Of a stretch of 48,716 nucleotides of DNA, positions 17,234-25,542 are shown one piece after another. The position numbers and the translations under genes were made by a program. The stretch spans positions 1-48,716 of the forward strand of contig UQYL01000011.1 in assembly GCA_900545365.1 (NCBI GenBank), in the 5' to 3' direction. Position 1 is the stretch's first letter. Every line of letters begins with the position of its first letter. The notes below the pieces were generated by a model. The model ran no database searches, was not told where the DNA came from, and saw only the letters and a list, made by a program, of their open reading frames with translations. Source of the stretch: an uncultured Dialister sp. GTDB taxonomy: Bacteria > Bacillota > Negativicutes > Veillonellales > Dialisteraceae.

Positions 17234-20200
17234 GTGAGAAAAATGAAAACAATGGACGGCAATACGGCAGCCGCGTATATTTCCTACGCTTTTACCGAAG
17301 TCGCCGCCATCTATCCGATCACGCCGTCTTCTCCGATGGCGGAATCTGTGGATGAATGGGCCGCTCACGGAAAGAAGAACATTTTCGGCGATACGGTCCA
17401 TGTCGTGGAGATGCAGGCGGAAGGCGGCGCGGCAGGCGCGTTCCACGGTTCTCTCCAAAGCGGCGCGCTGACGACGACCTACACGGCGTCCCAGGGCATG
17501 CTGCTCATGATCCCGAATATGTACAAAGTCGCCGGCGAACTGCTGCCGGGCGTATTCCACATCGCCGCCCGCGCGCTCGCCAATCACGCGCTCTCCATCT
17601 TCGGCGATCATCAGGACGTGATGAGCGCCCGCGCGACGGGCTGCGCCATGCTGGCGGAAGCGAACGTGCAGGAGATCATGGATCTGGCTGCCGTCGCCCA
17701 CCTGTCCGCGATCCGCGGCCGCGTGCCGTTCATCAATTTCTTCGACGGCTTCCGCACGAGCCATGAAATCCAGAAAGTGGAAGTCCTGGATTATGATGAA
17801 CTGGCTCCCCTCATCGATCAGAAGGCGCTCGCCGAATTCCGCGCCCGCGCGCTCTCTCCGAATCATCCGGTCATCCGCGGCACGGCGGAAAATCCGGACA
17901 TCTACTTCCAGCACTGCGAAGCGGCCAATCCGTACTACGACGCGCTGCCGGGTATCGTCCAGGGCTACATGGATGAGATCGCGAAGCTCACGGGCCGTCA
18001 GTACCATCTTTTCGATTACTACGGCGCGGAAGACGCGGAACGGGTCATCATCGCCATCGGCTCTGTCACGGACATCGCAAAGGATGTAGCGGATGCCCTC
18101 AACGCGCACGGCGAAAAAGTGGGCCTCGTGAACGTCCACCTGTACCGCCCCTTCTCCGTGAAGGACTTCATCGCCGCGCTGCCGAAGACGGTAAAGAAAG
18201 TCGCCGTCCTGGACCGCACCCGCGAGCCCGGTGCTCTCGGCGAACCGCTGTACCTTGATGTGCAGAGCGCCATTGCCGCGTCCGGCCTGGACATCCGCGT
18301 ATGCGGAGGCCGCTACGGTCTCGGCTCCAAAGACGTGGTGCCGGAAGACATCATGGCCGTCTATGAACACTTGAAGGCCGACCGTCCGCGCCACAACTTC
18401 ACCCTCAGCATCAAGGACGATGTGACGAATCTGTCTCTCGCCCCCGCTGCCGTGCCGGAAATGCCTGACCGCACCGTCTCCTGCAAATTCTGGGGATTCG
18501 GCTCCGACGGCACTGTCGGCGCGAATAAGAACGCCATCAAGATCATCGGCGACCATACCGACATGTACGCACAGGGCTACTTCGCCTACGATTCCAAGAA
18601 ATCCGGCGGCGTCACCATTTCCCACCTGCGCTTCGGCCCCGATCCGATCCGCCGGCCCTATCTCATCCGAAAGGCGGACTACGTGGCCTGCCACCGCCCG
18701 TCTTATGTCTATAAATACGACATGCTCCGCGGATTCAAGGACGGCGGCGTCTTCCTGCTGAACTGCCAGTGGAAACCGGAAGAACTGGACGCCATGCTTC
18801 CGGCCATGATGAAGCGGAAACTCGCCAAGCTCCACGCGAAATTCTATATCATGGACGCTTTCAAGATCGCCGAAGAGATCGGACTCGGCAGCCGCATCAA
18901 CATGATCATGCAGTCCGCCTTCTTCGCGCTCACGAAGATCATCCCCGTGGAAGACGCTGTGAAATATCTGAAAGACGCGAATCAGCATTCCTACGGCAGA
19001 AAAGGCCAGGATGTGGTCGATATGAATAACGCCGCCGTCGACGCTGGCGTCACCGCGCCGATCGAAGTGGCCGTCCCCGAAGAATGGGCGCACGCCACCA
19101 CCGGCGGCACGAGAGAAGTCATTGACCGCCCCGCCTTCATCTCTGATGTATGCGACGTCATGAACCGCCAGGAAGGGGATGATCTCCCCGTTTCCACCTT
19201 CAAGGGCATCGAAGACGGCACCTTCCCTACAGGCACCTCGAAATATGAACGTCCCACGGCGGCGATCAGCGTGCCGGAATGGATCCCCGAAAACTGCATC
19301 CAGTGCAACCAGTGCGCCGCGTCCTGCCCGCACGCCACGATCCGTCCGATCCTCGCCACGGAAGAAGAAGTGGAAAAAGCGCCGGAAGGCTTCATCGTCC
19401 GCGATTTCCAGGGCCCGGTAAAAGGACTCAAATTCCGCATGGTCATCGACCCGCAGGACTGCTACGGCTGCGGCATCTGCGTCAATACCTGCCCGGCCCG
19501 CAATAAAGCGCTCGTCATGAAGCCCATCGAGACCCAGCTCGATAAGCAGAAGCTCTGGGACTACGCCATGACGCTTCCCCGCAAGGCCAATCCGATTAAT
19601 AAGAATACCATCCGCGGCGCCATGCTGGAACCGACATACTTCGAATTCTCCGGCGCCTGCGCAGGCTGCGGAGAGACGCCGTACGTCCATCTCATCACCC
19701 AGCTCTACGGCGACCGCATGAATATCGCCAACGCGACGGGCTGCTCCTCCATCTACGGCGCGAGCGCGCCCTCCATGCCGTACACCGTGAACGCGGACGG
19801 CTGCGGCCCCGCATGGGCAAATTCCCTCTTTGAAGACAACGCGGAATACGGCCTGGGCATGCACCTCGGAGAAACGAAGCTCCGCAGCCGCCTCGCGGCA
19901 AAAGTGGAAGCGCTCCTCCCCGCTGCCGATGACGAGACCAAGGCAGTCATGCAGGAATGGCTCGACAAGAAAGAGATCGGCGAAGGCACGAGAGACCGGG
20001 CCCGCCGGTTTGAAGCGGCGCTCCGCGCGGAAGTGGCGGCGCACCCCGAATATAAAGAACTCCTCGAAATGAAAGATCACTTCATCAAGAGAAGCCAGTG
20101 GATCTTCGGCGGCGACGGCTGGGCCTATGACATCGGCTTCGGCGGTCTCGACCAGGTGCTCGCTTCCGGCGAAGACGTCAATGTTCTCGTCCTCGACACG

Positions 20201-20779
20201 GAAGTGTATTCCAACACCGGCGGCCAGTCCTCCAAATCCACCCCGGCGGCGGCCATCGCAAAATTTGCCGCGTCCGGCAAGAAGACCAAGAAGAAAGATC
20301 TCGGCATGATCGCCGTCTCCTACGGCTATATCTATGTCGCGCAGATCGCTCTCGGCGCGGATATGAATCAGGCCATTAAAGCCATCACGGAAGCGGAAGC
20401 CTATCCGGGGCCGTCCCTCATTATCGCCTATGCGCCGTGCATCAATCACGGCCTGAAAGCGGGCATGGGCAAGAGCCAGGAAGAAGAAAAGAAGGCCGTG
20501 GAATGCGGCTACTGGTGCAACTGGCGCTACAACCCGGCGCTCCTTGAGGAAGGCAAGAATCCCTTCCATCTCGACAGCCGCCCGCCGAAAGGCAATTTCC
20601 GCGAATATCTGATGGGCGAAGTCCGCTTTGCGAGCCTCGCGACGCTCTTCCCCGACAAAGCGGAAGCGCTCTTTGAAAAGACGGAAAGAGACGCGAAGGA
20701 ACGGCGTGAAAATTACGTCCGCATCCAGAAGTCTTACGACGACGAGATCAAAGCCAGAAAAGAAGCGGAAGGAAAGTAA
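17234..20779 (+). CDS. nifJ: Pyruvate:ferredoxin (flavodoxin) oxidoreductase
   Basis: Single-chain PFOR of about 1181 residues that oxidises pyruvate with CoA to acetyl-CoA, CO2 and reduced ferredoxin, the core energy step of this anaerobe. Domains in order: pyrimidine-binding N-terminus (YPITPSSPMAE), gamma domain (FWGFGSDGTVGANK), a ferredoxin domain with two 4Fe-4S motifs (CIQCNQCAASCP and CYGCGICVNTCP), and the TPP domain (GCSSIYG, GDGWAYDIGFGGLD, SNTGGQSSKSTP), with a CAGCGETPY Cys pair for the proximal cluster. I favour the GTG at 17234, which has AGGGGTG upstream and gives the usual MKTMDGNTAAAY context; ATG at 17213 or 17243 are alternatives. Monocistronic with its own terminator. Confidence 0.97.
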   Translation: MRKMKTMDGNTAAAYISYAFTEVAAIYPITPSSPMAESVDEWAAHGKKNIFGDTVHVVEMQAEGGAAGAFHGSLQSGALTTTYTASQGMLLMIPNMYKVAGELLPGVFHIAARALANHALSIFGDHQDVMSARATGCAMLAEANVQEIMDLAAVAHLSAIRGRVPFINFFDGFRTSHEIQKVEVLDYDELAPLIDQKALAEFRARALSPNHPVIRGTAENPDIYFQHCEAANPYYDALPGIVQGYMDEIAKLTGRQYHLFDYYGAEDAERVIIAIGSVTDIAKDVADALNAHGEKVGLVNVHLYRPFSVKDFIAALPKTVKKVAVLDRTREPGALGEPLYLDVQSAIAASGLDIRVCGGRYGLGSKDVVPEDIMAVYEHLKADRPRHNFTLSIKDDVTNLSLAPAAVPEMPDRTVSCKFWGFGSDGTVGANKNAIKIIGDHTDMYAQGYFAYDSKKSGGVTISHLRFGPDPIRRPYLIRKADYVACHRPSYVYKYDMLRGFKDGGVFLLNCQWKPEELDAMLPAMMKRKLAKLHAKFYIMDAFKIAEEIGLGSRINMIMQSAFFALTKIIPVEDAVKYLKDANQHSYGRKGQDVVDMNNAAVDAGVTAPIEVAVPEEWAHATTGGTREVIDRPAFISDVCDVMNRQEGDDLPVSTFKGIEDGTFPTGTSKYERPTAAISVPEWIPENCIQCNQCAASCPHATIRPILATEEEVEKAPEGFIVRDFQGPVKGLKFRMVIDPQDCYGCGICVNTCPARNKALVMKPIETQLDKQKLWDYAMTLPRKANPINKNTIRGAMLEPTYFEFSGACAGCGETPYVHLITQLYGDRMNIANATGCSSIYGASAPSMPYTVNADGCGPAWANSLFEDNAEYGLGMHLGETKLRSRLAAKVEALLPAADDETKAVMQEWLDKKEIGEGTRDRARRFEAALRAEVAAHPEYKELLEMKDHFIKRSQWIFGGDGWAYDIGFGGLDQVLASGEDVNVLVLDTEVYSNTGGQSSKSTPAAAIAKFAASGKKTKKKDLGMIAVSYGYIYVAQIALGADMNQAIKAITEAEAYPGPSLIIAYAPCINHGLKAGMGKSQEEEKKAVECGYWCNWRYNPALLEEGKNPFHLDSRPPKGNFREYLMGEVRFASLATLFPDKAEALFEKTERDAKERRENYVRIQKSYDDEIKARKEAEGK

Positions 20780-20793
20780 GGATCTGACCGCAG

Positions 20794-20827
20794 AATCCCC
20801 GTTCAGCCATGAGCGGGGATTTTTTTG
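20794..20827 (+). terminator. nifJ terminator
   Basis: Stem AATCCCCG/CGGGGATT with a 12-base loop and a T tract, 15 bases after the stop. Confidence 0.92.
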
Positions 20828-20914
20828 CGCGTTTTTCTCCTTTCCCGTGACCGCCGTGCATGGGGCGCCGTATACATGGACGCTGAAAAATTTTCCGGCT
20901 TCCGCTGTTTCGCA

Positions 20915-20942
20915 TTGACTTGTATGAAAAGCATGCTATAAT
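20915..20942 (+). promoter_or_regulatory. Promoter of the cysteine-type T-box leader
   Basis: TTGACT, 16-base spacer, TATAAT, just before the T-box RNA. Confidence 0.85.
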
Positions 20943-20948
20943 AAGGAA

Positions 20949-21202
20949 AATTTTTACAGATTGCAGTGAAGGAAAAGAGTATTCATTCTGAAGCCGCATC
21001 AGAGAGCTCCGGCAGGTGGAAAGGAGCGCGGCAGGTCTGAAGAAGTGCGTTCCCGAGCATGGAAGACCGAATCCAGTAAGTCTTCCCGGCGCCGCCCGTT
21101 ACGGCGGGGAGTCACAGACTCATAGAGGCCGGTACGGCGACGCATCGGCGAAATTGGGTGAGAATCACGGAACTTCCGTCCCTTTGGGGGCGGGAGTTTT
21201 TT
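20949..21202 (+). promoter_or_regulatory. T-box riboswitch, specifier UGC (tRNA-Cys)
   Basis: T-box leader with AGTA (20978-20981), AGAGAG (21001-21006) and the apical AGGTGGAA. The specifier loop lies between UUCA/UGAA above and GGAA/TTCC below and reads GAAG-TGC-G, placing codon UGC (Cys) at 21046-21048 with the same geometry as the Leu leader. Stems II/III follow, then a strong terminator (21173-21202: 10-bp stem, six T). The antiterminator bulge reads UGAGAAUC instead of UGGNACC: relative to UGGA, the form that would match U73 of tRNA-Cys, one A is inserted. Probably senses uncharged tRNA-Cys; the altered bulge makes its activity uncertain. Confidence 0.82.
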
Positions 21203-21248
21203 ATTTCCTTCTGCACATCTCCATTTTCATCCGGAAAGGAGGAGCTCC

Positions 21249-21332
21249 ATGAATAAAATACCGCTTCGCAGCGCCCGCTGCCGGACATCCCCGAAAGACA
21301 TCCTCCGATGTCCCGGAAATTTAGATTTCTAA
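21249..21332 (+). CDS. Possible 27-residue small protein after the T-box
   Basis: A 27-codon ORF with a strong AAAGGAGGAG site 4-5 bases before its ATG, the first translation signal after the Cys T-box. The peptide is basic and polar, starts MNKIPLRSARCR, contains two Cys (residues 11 and 21) and has no membrane segment. The DNA near its end folds into GACATC/GATGTC hairpins. It could be a leader peptide, a short functional protein, or the 5' remnant of a lost T-box-controlled gene. I recognise no homologue. Confidence 0.4.
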   Translation: MNKIPLRSARCRTSPKDILRCPGNLDF

Positions 21333-21450
21333 AATTATGTTTACTTATTCCGAAATCTCATTCTTTTATGATACAATATCATCAATATATGAAGTATGCT
21401 GTTTTTGATTTTTTGCTCAATTAGCATATGCGCAAAAGGAGAGAAAAGAA

Positions 21451-22767
21451 ATGAGCAACACACAAACTCCGCATGATGTCCGCGAGACCGCCCAGGAAGC
21501 CCTGCGGCAGAACAGGCCGAAAAACCAGGGCCGTCAGTTCGCGCTCTGGTTCGGCGCGCTGATCCTCGGCGGCGTCCTCGGCTGGATGGGCATTCAGCCG
21601 CTGAACGAACTTTTCAATTTCGTAGCGACGGTCTTCACCCGTCTCTTCCAGTTCATCGCCATCCCCACGATCTTCCTGGCCGTCATCACGACACTGGCGG
21701 AATTGGGCGGCAATAAAGAAACGGGCCGCATCTTCATGCACGCCGTCTTCTACACACTTCTCACCACCATCTGCGCCGCGGCGATCGGACTCGGTCTCTA
21801 TCTCTATATCGCGCCGGGCAATCTCCCTGTGGAGCTGCTCGCTTCCGGCCAGTCCGCCGTGCCGATGGATAATTTCAAATCCCTTTCTTATTATGACCAC
21901 ATCCTTTCCGTCATCCCCAATAACGTTCTTCTGCCCTTCACGACAGGCAACGTCCTTTCCGTCATGCTGATCGCCGCGGCAACCGGCCTCGCGCTGGCTT
22001 TCATGCCCCACACGGAAAACCGCGAACAGCTGATGAAAGTCATTCAGGGGCTTCAGGAACTGGCGTTTACCCTCATCCGCGCGCTCCTCGCCGTCCTGCC
22101 GGTAGGCATCATCGCCTTCGCGGGACAGCTCTCCGCTCAGATTGAAGCGGGCGTCATCGTGGGCGCGCTCGGCAAGTACACTCTCGTCGTCCTCGGCGGC
22201 AACGCCATCCAGATCTTCCTCATCCTCCCGCTCATCCTTGTCCTGCGCGGCCTGAATCCGCTGTGGGTATTCCGCAAAATGGCTCCGGCCCTCGCGGTCG
22301 CGCTCTTCACGAAGAGCTCCGCCGGCACCCTGCCGGTAACGCTCGCCTGCTCCGAGCAGAATCTGAAAGTCAATCCGAAAGTGTCCCGCTTCGTCCTGCC
22401 GATCTGCACCACCATCAATATGAACGGCTGCGCGGCATTCATCCTCGTCACGTCTCTCTTCGTCATGCAGAACGCAGGCTTTGAACTCTCCATGAGCACC
22501 ATGATCACGTGGCTCTTCATCGCCGTGCTCGCCGCTATCGGCAATGCCGGCGTCCCCATGGGCTGCTACTTCCTCACCCTTTCCCTCATGTCCGGCATCG
22601 GCGCGCCGGTGGGCCTCATGGGCATCATCCTCCCGATCTACACCATCATCGACATGGTGGAAACGGCGGAAAACGTCTGGTCTGATTCCGCGGTCTGCGC
22701 GATGACTGACCATGACCTGAAAGGCGAGCTCTCCGAAGACGGCCCTGTGCCGGACCCGATCGGCTGA
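21451..22767 (+). CDS. DAACS-family sodium/proton symporter, probably for cystine
   Basis: A 438-residue dicarboxylate/amino acid:cation symporter with about eight membrane helices and two re-entrant loops. HP1 reads TKSSAGTLP. The TM7 motif, NMDGT in glutamate and dicarboxylate carriers, is here INMNGCA, closer to the NGCA I recall from TcyP/YdjN cystine symporters. Together with the upstream T-box that reads Cys, this points to cystine or cysteine uptake rather than glutamate. AAAAGGAG lies before the ATG. A TG-A-TACAAT element near 21370 may give it a second promoter, so T-box control is likely but not certain. Confidence 0.85.
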   Translation: MSNTQTPHDVRETAQEALRQNRPKNQGRQFALWFGALILGGVLGWMGIQPLNELFNFVATVFTRLFQFIAIPTIFLAVITTLAELGGNKETGRIFMHAVFYTLLTTICAAAIGLGLYLYIAPGNLPVELLASGQSAVPMDNFKSLSYYDHILSVIPNNVLLPFTTGNVLSVMLIAAATGLALAFMPHTENREQLMKVIQGLQELAFTLIRALLAVLPVGIIAFAGQLSAQIEAGVIVGALGKYTLVVLGGNAIQIFLILPLILVLRGLNPLWVFRKMAPALAVALFTKSSAGTLPVTLACSEQNLKVNPKVSRFVLPICTTINMNGCAAFILVTSLFVMQNAGFELSMSTMITWLFIAVLAAIGNAGVPMGCYFLTLSLMSGIGAPVGLMGIILPIYTIIDMVETAENVWSDSAVCAMTDHDLKGELSEDGPVPDPIG

Positions 22768-22791
22768 TCTGTACAAGTAAACTGATATAAA

Positions 22792-22826
22792 AAAGACGGA
22801 ACGCAAAAAAATTCCGTCTTTTTTCT
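22792..22826 (+). terminator. Terminator after the symporter
   Basis: Stem AAGACGGAA/TTCCGTCTT with an A-rich 10-base loop and a T tract. From here to 23310 I find no gene; the DNA holds short hairpins such as GGCCCG/CGGGCC near 22977 and GCCC/GGGC plus T near 23125. Confidence 0.9.
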
Positions 22827-23310
22827 TTGCGCTTTCCGCGCGCCGGCGCCGGAAAAATGAGCGCCCACGACGCAGAAATCACCCGGCGCGCCCCGGCTCT
22901 CCCGTAAAATTTCAACCCTCTGAAAAATAATTTTTCTCTCATTTTCCGCCCCAGGAAAGCGAAAAATCCCAATTTGGCCCGTACCGGGCCTTTTCAGCCG
23001 ATTTTCGGCGGTACCGGGCAAACAGACTGAAATCCATTCTGCATATTTTCTGCGTCTTCTTTGCGTTGTTCTGCATGAATATACATATTTGTAAAGGCCG
23101 TGAAAAAACAGAAAACCCGGAAACGCCCATCAGACGGGCTTTTTCAGGGTCTTCAAAAAATCCCCCCGAAAATTCACTGCCTTTCAGAATATATCATGCC
23201 AATCCATAGCAAAACGGAATGGCAGCTCTTTTTCTTCATTTTTCTCTGTTTTTCTCTTTTCTCCTCAAAACTCCTTCGAAGTCCGCGGAAAATTTTTCTG
23301 AAATTTCCTA

Positions 23311-23339
23311 TTGTACAATGGCCCCGACTGTGTTATATT
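23311..23339 (+). promoter_or_regulatory. potE promoter
   Basis: TTGTAC, 17-base spacer, TATATT. It leaves a leader of about 235-255 bases before potE. Confidence 0.65.
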
Positions 23340-23345
23340 GTTGAA

Positions 23346-23602
23346 CACAAAGCTGTGGCGCGCCCTGCATGAATGTGCAGCTGAGCAGCGCCCGAACGGA
23401 AATGGTTTTCTTTTTTACCCTGTTTCTTTCACCATAAAGGCAGGCCATCCCGGAAGATGGTACAGCCCCTGCCTCCACCGAAAGCAAATGGGGTTCCTGC
23501 TTGCCCTAAAAAAGCAGCGCGGCATTCCGGAGCCAGTCTATCCGGGACAACTTTTCCCCGTGAAGCGATTCACGAATACACATGAGAAAGAAGGGAAATC
23601 CA
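23346..23602 (+). other. Structured potE leader of unknown type
   Basis: The leader can form GGCGC/GCGCC enclosing CTGCAT/GTGCAG, then GGCAGG/CCTGCC enclosing CCATC/GATGG, then an ACCGAAAGCAAA element followed by a pairing CTTGC. The ACCGAAAGCAAA stretch vaguely recalls the P4 region of lysine riboswitches, but the other conserved parts are missing. A 42-codon open frame from 23457 ends as TGA overlapping the ATG at 23582. Confidence 0.4.
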
Positions 23603-24946
23603 TTGTCCAAGAGCAAAAAAATGGGAGTGATACAGCTCACAACAGTCACAGCGATCAACATGATGGGTTCGGGTATTATCCTTCTGCCGTCCAAGCTGGC
23701 GGAGATCGGAACAGTATCCATTTTCGCGTGGATCCTCGCCTCTCTCGGTGCGACGCTCCTCGCCTACGCTTTCTCCGTGTGCGGCATGTACGGCACGAAG
23801 AGCGGCGGCATGGGCGGCTACGCGGAATACCGCTTCGGCCGGATCGGAAATTTCCTGTCCAATTACGCCTACGCGATCTCTCTCATCATTGCCAATATTG
23901 CCATCGCGACGGGCGTCGTCAGTTATGCGACCTACTTCTTCGGCCTGCATCTGTCGCCGCTTGCCGTATGCCTCACCACGATCGGCGTCCTCGTGCTGGC
24001 CGCCTCCATCAGCTTCGGCGGGCCGAAAGAAGCGGGACGCTTCTCCACTGTGGGCGTCGCCTGTGTGCTGACTCCGGTGGCGGGCCTTCTCCTCGCGGGG
24101 TGGTACTTCTTCGACCCGGCCATTTACGAAGCCGCGTGGAACCCGCAGGATCTGCCCTTCACCATTACCATGCGCGATTCCATCGCGGTCATTCTCTGGG
24201 CTTTCCTCGGACTTGAAACGGCCTGCGCCAATGCGGAAACTGTGGAAAATCCGACCCGCAACGTGCCCATTGCCGTCCTGGCAGGCACCCTTCTTGCGGG
24301 ATTTGTCTACACCGTCTCCACGGCGATCATCGGCGGCCTCGTTCCGCACGAACAGCTCATCGGCTCCGAAGCGCCTTTCGGCCTCGCCTATGCGGCCATG
24401 TTCGGCGACACTGCTTCTCTCATCGTCTCCGGCATGCTCATCTGCTCCTGCTTCGTTTCCCTTACGGCATGGCAGTTCACCATCTCCGAAGTCGTCAGAA
24501 ACGGCGCGGCGCTCGGCCATTTCCCGTCGTTCCTCACGAAAGTGAACCGTTTCCGTTCTCCTTATGTGGCGATCATCTCTCTGGTCACCCTCCAGTCGAT
24601 CCTCACCATGTCCACCATCAGCCCGACCCTGCTGAAGCAGTTCAATATCCTCATCAATCTGGCTGTCGTGGTCAATCTCATCCCCTACCTGCTCGCCATG
24701 TTCGCCGTACCGGCGCTGCAGAAAGCGGAACATCTCGGCGGACGGAAAGCCAAGATCACGAATTTCACCGCCCTGTGCGGCGCGATCTACAGCCTCTATG
24801 CTGTGTACGGCTGCGGCTGGGAGATCATCTCCGACGGCATCATCGTCATGATCCTGGGCATCGTCATCTACATGGCGAAGACCTACCGCATTCATCCCGC
24901 TCCGAATCTGGCCACCTACCCGCCCTTCCATATTCACAAGAAATAA
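23603..24946 (+). CDS. potE: PotE-type amino acid/polyamine antiporter (putrescine:ornithine)
   Basis: APC-superfamily exchanger of about 447 residues and 12 membrane helices. It follows E. coli PotE closely along its length as I recall it: KMGVIQLT, NMMGSGIILLPSKLAE, SGGMGGYAEYRFG, WAFLGLETACANAETVENP, NILINLAVVVNLIPY. PotE swaps ornithine or lysine for putrescine or cadaverine. I prefer the TTG at 23603 (MSKSKKMG, with GAAGGG upstream), which matches PotE; ATG at 23582 is the alternative. No decarboxylase gene is adjacent. Some Negativicutes attach cadaverine or putrescine to peptidoglycan, a possible reason to keep such an exchanger. Confidence 0.9.
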   Translation: MSKSKKMGVIQLTTVTAINMMGSGIILLPSKLAEIGTVSIFAWILASLGATLLAYAFSVCGMYGTKSGGMGGYAEYRFGRIGNFLSNYAYAISLIIANIAIATGVVSYATYFFGLHLSPLAVCLTTIGVLVLAASISFGGPKEAGRFSTVGVACVLTPVAGLLLAGWYFFDPAIYEAAWNPQDLPFTITMRDSIAVILWAFLGLETACANAETVENPTRNVPIAVLAGTLLAGFVYTVSTAIIGGLVPHEQLIGSEAPFGLAYAAMFGDTASLIVSGMLICSCFVSLTAWQFTISEVVRNGAALGHFPSFLTKVNRFRSPYVAIISLVTLQSILTMSTISPTLLKQFNILINLAVVVNLIPYLLAMFAVPALQKAEHLGGRKAKITNFTALCGAIYSLYAVYGCGWEIISDGIIVMILGIVIYMAKTYRIHPAPNLATYPPFHIHKK

Positions 24947-24953
24947 AACAGAA

Positions 24954-24979
24954 AGCAGCCCTTACGGGCTGCTTTTTTT
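24954..24979 (+). terminator. potE terminator
   Basis: Stem AGCAGCCC/GGGCTGCT with a TTAC loop and seven T, 7 bases past the stop. Confidence 0.92.
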
Positions 24980-25030
24980 ATTGTTCTTCAATAGGCTGTG
25001 CCCGCTCCGCCGGGCCGAAAAATCCCACAC

Positions 25031-25068
25031 AAAAAAGAGGCACAGGATATGTCCCGTGCCTCTTTTTT
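25031..25068. terminator. Bidirectional terminator beside the outer-membrane pseudogene
   Basis: Stem GAGGCAC/GTGCCTC flanked by six A and six T, 8 bases beyond the pseudogene stop on the minus strand. Confidence 0.85.
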
Positions 25069-25075
25069 ATTTATC

Positions 25076-25388
25076 TCAGAAATAGAAGCTGCAATTGATG
25101 CCCCACTGGTTCGCTTCCGTATCGCTGCCCCGCTCATAGCCGTAATGCACGCCGAAGCCCATATTCTCCTTCTTCGCAAGGAAGCCCACGCGGGTGAAGA
25201 AGCTGTCTTCCGCGATCTCCGTGCCGAAGCTGCCAGCGCCGCCGTCATAGCGGAACGTCTCGTCCGCAGAATCATCGCCGAAAGCGAAGCGGCAGCCTGC
25301 CCCAGCCGCCGTTGGTGGTCTCGTACTTGCAGTTCACGCCGACAGGCATGTTCCAGAGGCCCGTACCGGTCACGGGCGGCTCCCTGCC
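25076..25388 (-). pseudogene. Remnant of an outer-membrane beta-barrel protein
   Basis: The last 70 or so codons read AFGDDSADETFRYDGG, FFTRVGFLAKKENMGFGVHYGY and a terminal SFYF followed by a stop. Alternating aromatic and small residues and a C-terminal Phe are the insertion signal of bacterial outer-membrane barrels, as in autotransporters. Upstream, GTGLWNMPVGVNCKYETTNGG is in a different frame, so there is a frameshift near 25285-25310, and a TAG at 25389 closes that frame. No start or signal peptide remains. It is a decayed gene end whose original 5' part is missing. Confidence 0.65.
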
Positions 25389-25494
25389 CTATGGACGGTG
25401 CATAGAGACCGCTGCTGTCCGCTCTTTCGGAAAATTTTCCCGCTTCCCGCCTGAAACGGTCACATGAAAAGAGCAAAAAGAAATGCCTGGCAGC

Positions 25495-25523
25495 AAAAAA
25501 GCCCCGCGCTTTCTGCGTGAGGC
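25495..25523 (-). terminator. Aminotransferase terminator
   Basis: Minus-strand stem GCCTCACGC/GCGCGGGGC with one mismatch, an AGAAA loop and six T, 20 bases past the stop. Confidence 0.8.
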
Positions 25524-25542
25524 TTTTTCTGTTTCTTCGGTA

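Noticed and set aside
17207..20569. A 1120-codon open frame antisense to nifJ, and similar long antisense frames over other genes (for example 5057-6670, 21421-22806, 23570-24937)
   Set aside because: GC-rich codon use leaves the opposite strand free of stops. Their products are rich in His, Arg, Asp and Glu with no domain, and the other strand carries a clear enzyme or transporter.
20949..21202. Cobalamin or SAM riboswitch reading of the leader before the symporter
   Set aside because: AGTA, AGAGAG, the apical GGTG and the specifier loop together define a T-box, and the B12 and SAM cores are absent.
23369..23440. 23-codon frame starting at ATG 23369 in the potE leader
   Set aside because: No ribosome site precedes it, and the sequence is better explained as the CTGCAT/GTGCAG hairpin.
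23430..23530. Lysine riboswitch before potE
   Set aside because: Only ACCGAAAGCAAA and a following stem resemble it. The other conserved parts (AGAGGTGC, the AGTA loop and the 3' AGGCTG part) are absent.
24988..25476. 162-codon minus-strand frame over the outer-membrane remnant
   Set aside because: Its product is a low-complexity Ala/Arg/Ser sequence and is out of frame with the recognisable barrel strands.
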